NCBI RefSeq assembly: GCF_033473495.1 | Contig: NC_088940.1 | Location: 124,001-188,000, forward strand | Direction: 5' to 3' | Length of the DNA stretch: 64,000 bases | From: Cercospora beticola | Taxonomy: Eukaryota > Ascomycota > Dothideomycetes > Mycosphaerellales > Mycosphaerellaceae | In this document: positions 62,609 through 64,000 of the stretch, in pieces | Position numbering within the stretch: position 1 is the stretch's first letter | How the letters are laid out: each line of letters starts with the position of its first letter | The notes under the pieces: model-generated | Told to the model about the DNA's origin: nothing | Databases searched by the model: none | What the model saw: the letters and a program-made list of their open reading frames with translations, nothing else | Program-made: the position numbers and the translations under genes

Positions 62609-63485
62609 ATCGCCAGACTGCTGAAGTGCTGTGTACTCTCCTCTCCCTTCAGATCCAGATCCAGATCCAGCACCAGAATGTCTAGACAAGAACAGCGCTC
62701 TCCAAGATGGCGACGAACTGCCTTCCCTCACAGCCCTTTTCTGCCTCGACGAATAAGTAGAAGAAGTAGTAAAACCCTGCAAGAGAGACCTCAAATACTC
62801 CATCACCTTTTTCTCCCGCGCGTGGAGTGGGTCTACTTTCATCAAAAGCCGGCTATTCTCTTCTCCTACCAGCTACTGCACACCGTTGTAGTAGTGTCAC
62901 CGTATCATTCGACAATTCGAACGGCTCACACGTTCCGTTGGGGGAGATTTTGTGGAGACTCCGCGTGGAGGTCCTCATCAAGCATGGAGCGTGGCTGGGG
63001 CTTGTGCGGTCTTGCGTTATTGCTTGAGTGGAGCGATGTGGAGTGGTGCGGGTGTGAAGTCCATCGGCTTTTGCGGGATTCTTCGGCAGCTAGATTCGGA
63101 TTTCCTTGTCGGTGTTCTTGCTCTGTTATGATGAAATGTATCCGGTGGACTGTGAGATGATCATGATAGTGCACGTGGTGATGGAGAAGTGGCCACGACT
63201 TCAATTGCCGACGCTCGTTGTTGCTTCGCACGCCAAGACGGTCTGTCCGGTTGATTCAGTCGAGCGAGCCCTTACCATGGATTGTCCCAACAACAAAGTA
63301 GAGCATAAGTACAATGTGTAATGACCTGAGAAGTAACTTATTGTATGCTGGTATCATGGGTCTCGTAATCTATCTAGCAACTCCAAATCTCCATCTACAA
63401 CCGACTTTTCAAACGCCCATCCTCACTAGACCGGCACGACCTCTCAGCACATGTTTCGCCAAAAGTGCACGAGAGAAGCTGAAAC
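62609..63485. other. Intergenic region
   Basis: Besides the possible N-terminal extension of the transporter up to 62845, no gene is seen in these 880 bp. Confidence 0.5.
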
Positions 63486-64000
63486 TCACTTCTTCTTCTG
63501 CTCCGGCACCTGCGTTAACAAGCCCTTCCCTTCCACCGCACTCCTCAGATTATCCAGCACCAAAACCTCCATCTCCTTCTGCGTCTCCCACGTCGCAGTC
63601 CCCACATGCGGCAACAAAACCACATTCTCATTCTCCAACAATCCAGGATGAATCTTTGGCTCCTCTTCAAACACATCCAACCCCGCAGAGAAGACCTTCC
63701 CGCTATTCAGCGCATCCACAAGAGCCGCCTCATCAATAATCGGTCCTCGTGCAGTGTTCACAATCACAATACCCTCTTTCATGATATCGAACTGCGGCTT
63801 CGCGATGATATGCCTTGTTGAAGGATTCAATGCCAAGTTTAAACTCAACACGTCCGAAGTCTTCAAGAGTTCTTCGAACGAGACGTACTTCGCACCATGC
63901 TCTTTCTCTTCGGGTAATCGGTTTCGATTATGGTATTGTATCGTCATGCCGAAGGCCTTAGCTCTTCTTGCCACTGCTGTGCCAATACCGCCCATTCCTA
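63486..64000 (-). CDS. D-2-hydroxyacid dehydrogenase, partial (C-terminal part)
   Basis: The gene enters from the right edge; 171 codons plus stop are visible. The nucleotide loop MGGIGTAVARRAKAFGM lies right at the window end. Catalytic elements follow: the Arg in IVNTARGPIIDEAAL, the Glu in LDVFEEEPKIHPGLL and the His in LLPHVGTATWET. The order and spacing are those of glyoxylate/hydroxypyruvate reductases (GHRPR and yeast Gor1 branch), which reduce 2-oxoacids with NAD(P)H. The substrate is not resolvable without the N-terminal domain. It ends in a Lys-rich tail without a peroxisomal signal. Confidence 0.88.
   Translation of the reverse strand, partial: GMGGIGTAVARRAKAFGMTIQYHNRNRLPEEKEHGAKYVSFEELLKTSDVLSLNLALNPSTRHIIAKPQFDIMKEGIVIVNTARGPIIDEAALVDALNSGKVFSAGLDVFEEEPKIHPGLLENENVVLLPHVGTATWETQKEMEVLVLDNLRSAVEGKGLLTQVPEQKKK

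Noticed and set aside
1..64000. RIP (repeat-induced point mutation) as an explanation for repeat decay
   Set aside because: The repeats are not AT-rich, and both transitions and transversions occur; there is no clear TpA enrichment by eye. A RIP index would be needed to settle it.
59309..64000. Secondary-metabolite cluster formed by oxygenase, transporter and 2-hydroxyacid dehydrogenase
   Set aside because: No polyketide synthase, peptide synthetase, terpene cyclase or pathway regulator is present in the window; the three genes are common individually.

Overview
The window is nuclear DNA from a filamentous ascomycete (Pezizomycotina). The clearest marker is a Woronin-body protein gene (HEX1, an eIF5A-like protein ending in SRL), which is restricted to this group. 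Short 47-150 nt GT-AG introns, compact intergenic spacers, SPT8, FHIP, a SCT1-type acyltransferase and velvet-like proteins all fit. Gene content looks most like a Dothideomycete, but that is an inference. Base composition is balanced; I saw no AT-rich, RIP-like isochore, no CRISPR, and no rRNA or tRNA that I could support.

Layout. 0-5 kb: a BTB protein (+), a long empty spacer and a divergent velvet-domain protein (-) with a 5'UTR intron. 5-8.4 kb: no supportable gene. 8.4-12.6 kb: a large degenerate tandem array with a period of about 96 bp, holding a CCHC zinc-knuckle reading frame and a cysteine-protease-like fragment, both on the minus strand. 13-22 kb: SPT8, a zinc alcohol dehydrogenase, a Thr-rich protein between two diverged direct repeats, IPK1, an ECM15-like protein and a His-rich membrane protein. 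23-28.5 kb: a secreted S9 peptidase between two diverged repeat copies, then a small Myb-like protein. 29-31.7 kb: glycerol-3-phosphate acyltransferase. 31.7-37.4 kb: gene-poor, with a fragment of a fungal transcription factor. 37.4-47.6 kb: peroxisomal thiolase, CutC, L-lactate dehydrogenase, a DUF1989 protein, a secreted apple-like protein and an NTF2-like protein. 47.9-64 kb: a small RING protein, two 2-oxoglutarate-type oxygenases, FHIP, a secreted beta-lactamase-fold hydrolase, HEX1, a sugar/quinate-type MFS transporter, and a 2-hydroxyacid dehydrogenase running off the right edge.

Most genes are unrelated housekeeping functions. Loose functional links are peroxisomes (thiolase with PTS2, HEX1 with PTS1), secretion (S9 peptidase, beta-lactamase-like hydrolase, apple-like protein) and small-molecule metabolism at the right end (oxygenase, transporter, 2-hydroxyacid dehydrogenase). 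There is no convincing secondary-metabolite core enzyme.

The points most worth a second look are the 96-bp array with its embedded coding remnants, the odd splice sites in the S9 peptidase, the long N-terminal extension of HEX1, the divergent velvet protein, and an abrupt C-rich to G/T-rich switch of the coding strand inside several genes. All exon boundaries were placed by eye from reading frame, splice signals and family conservation.
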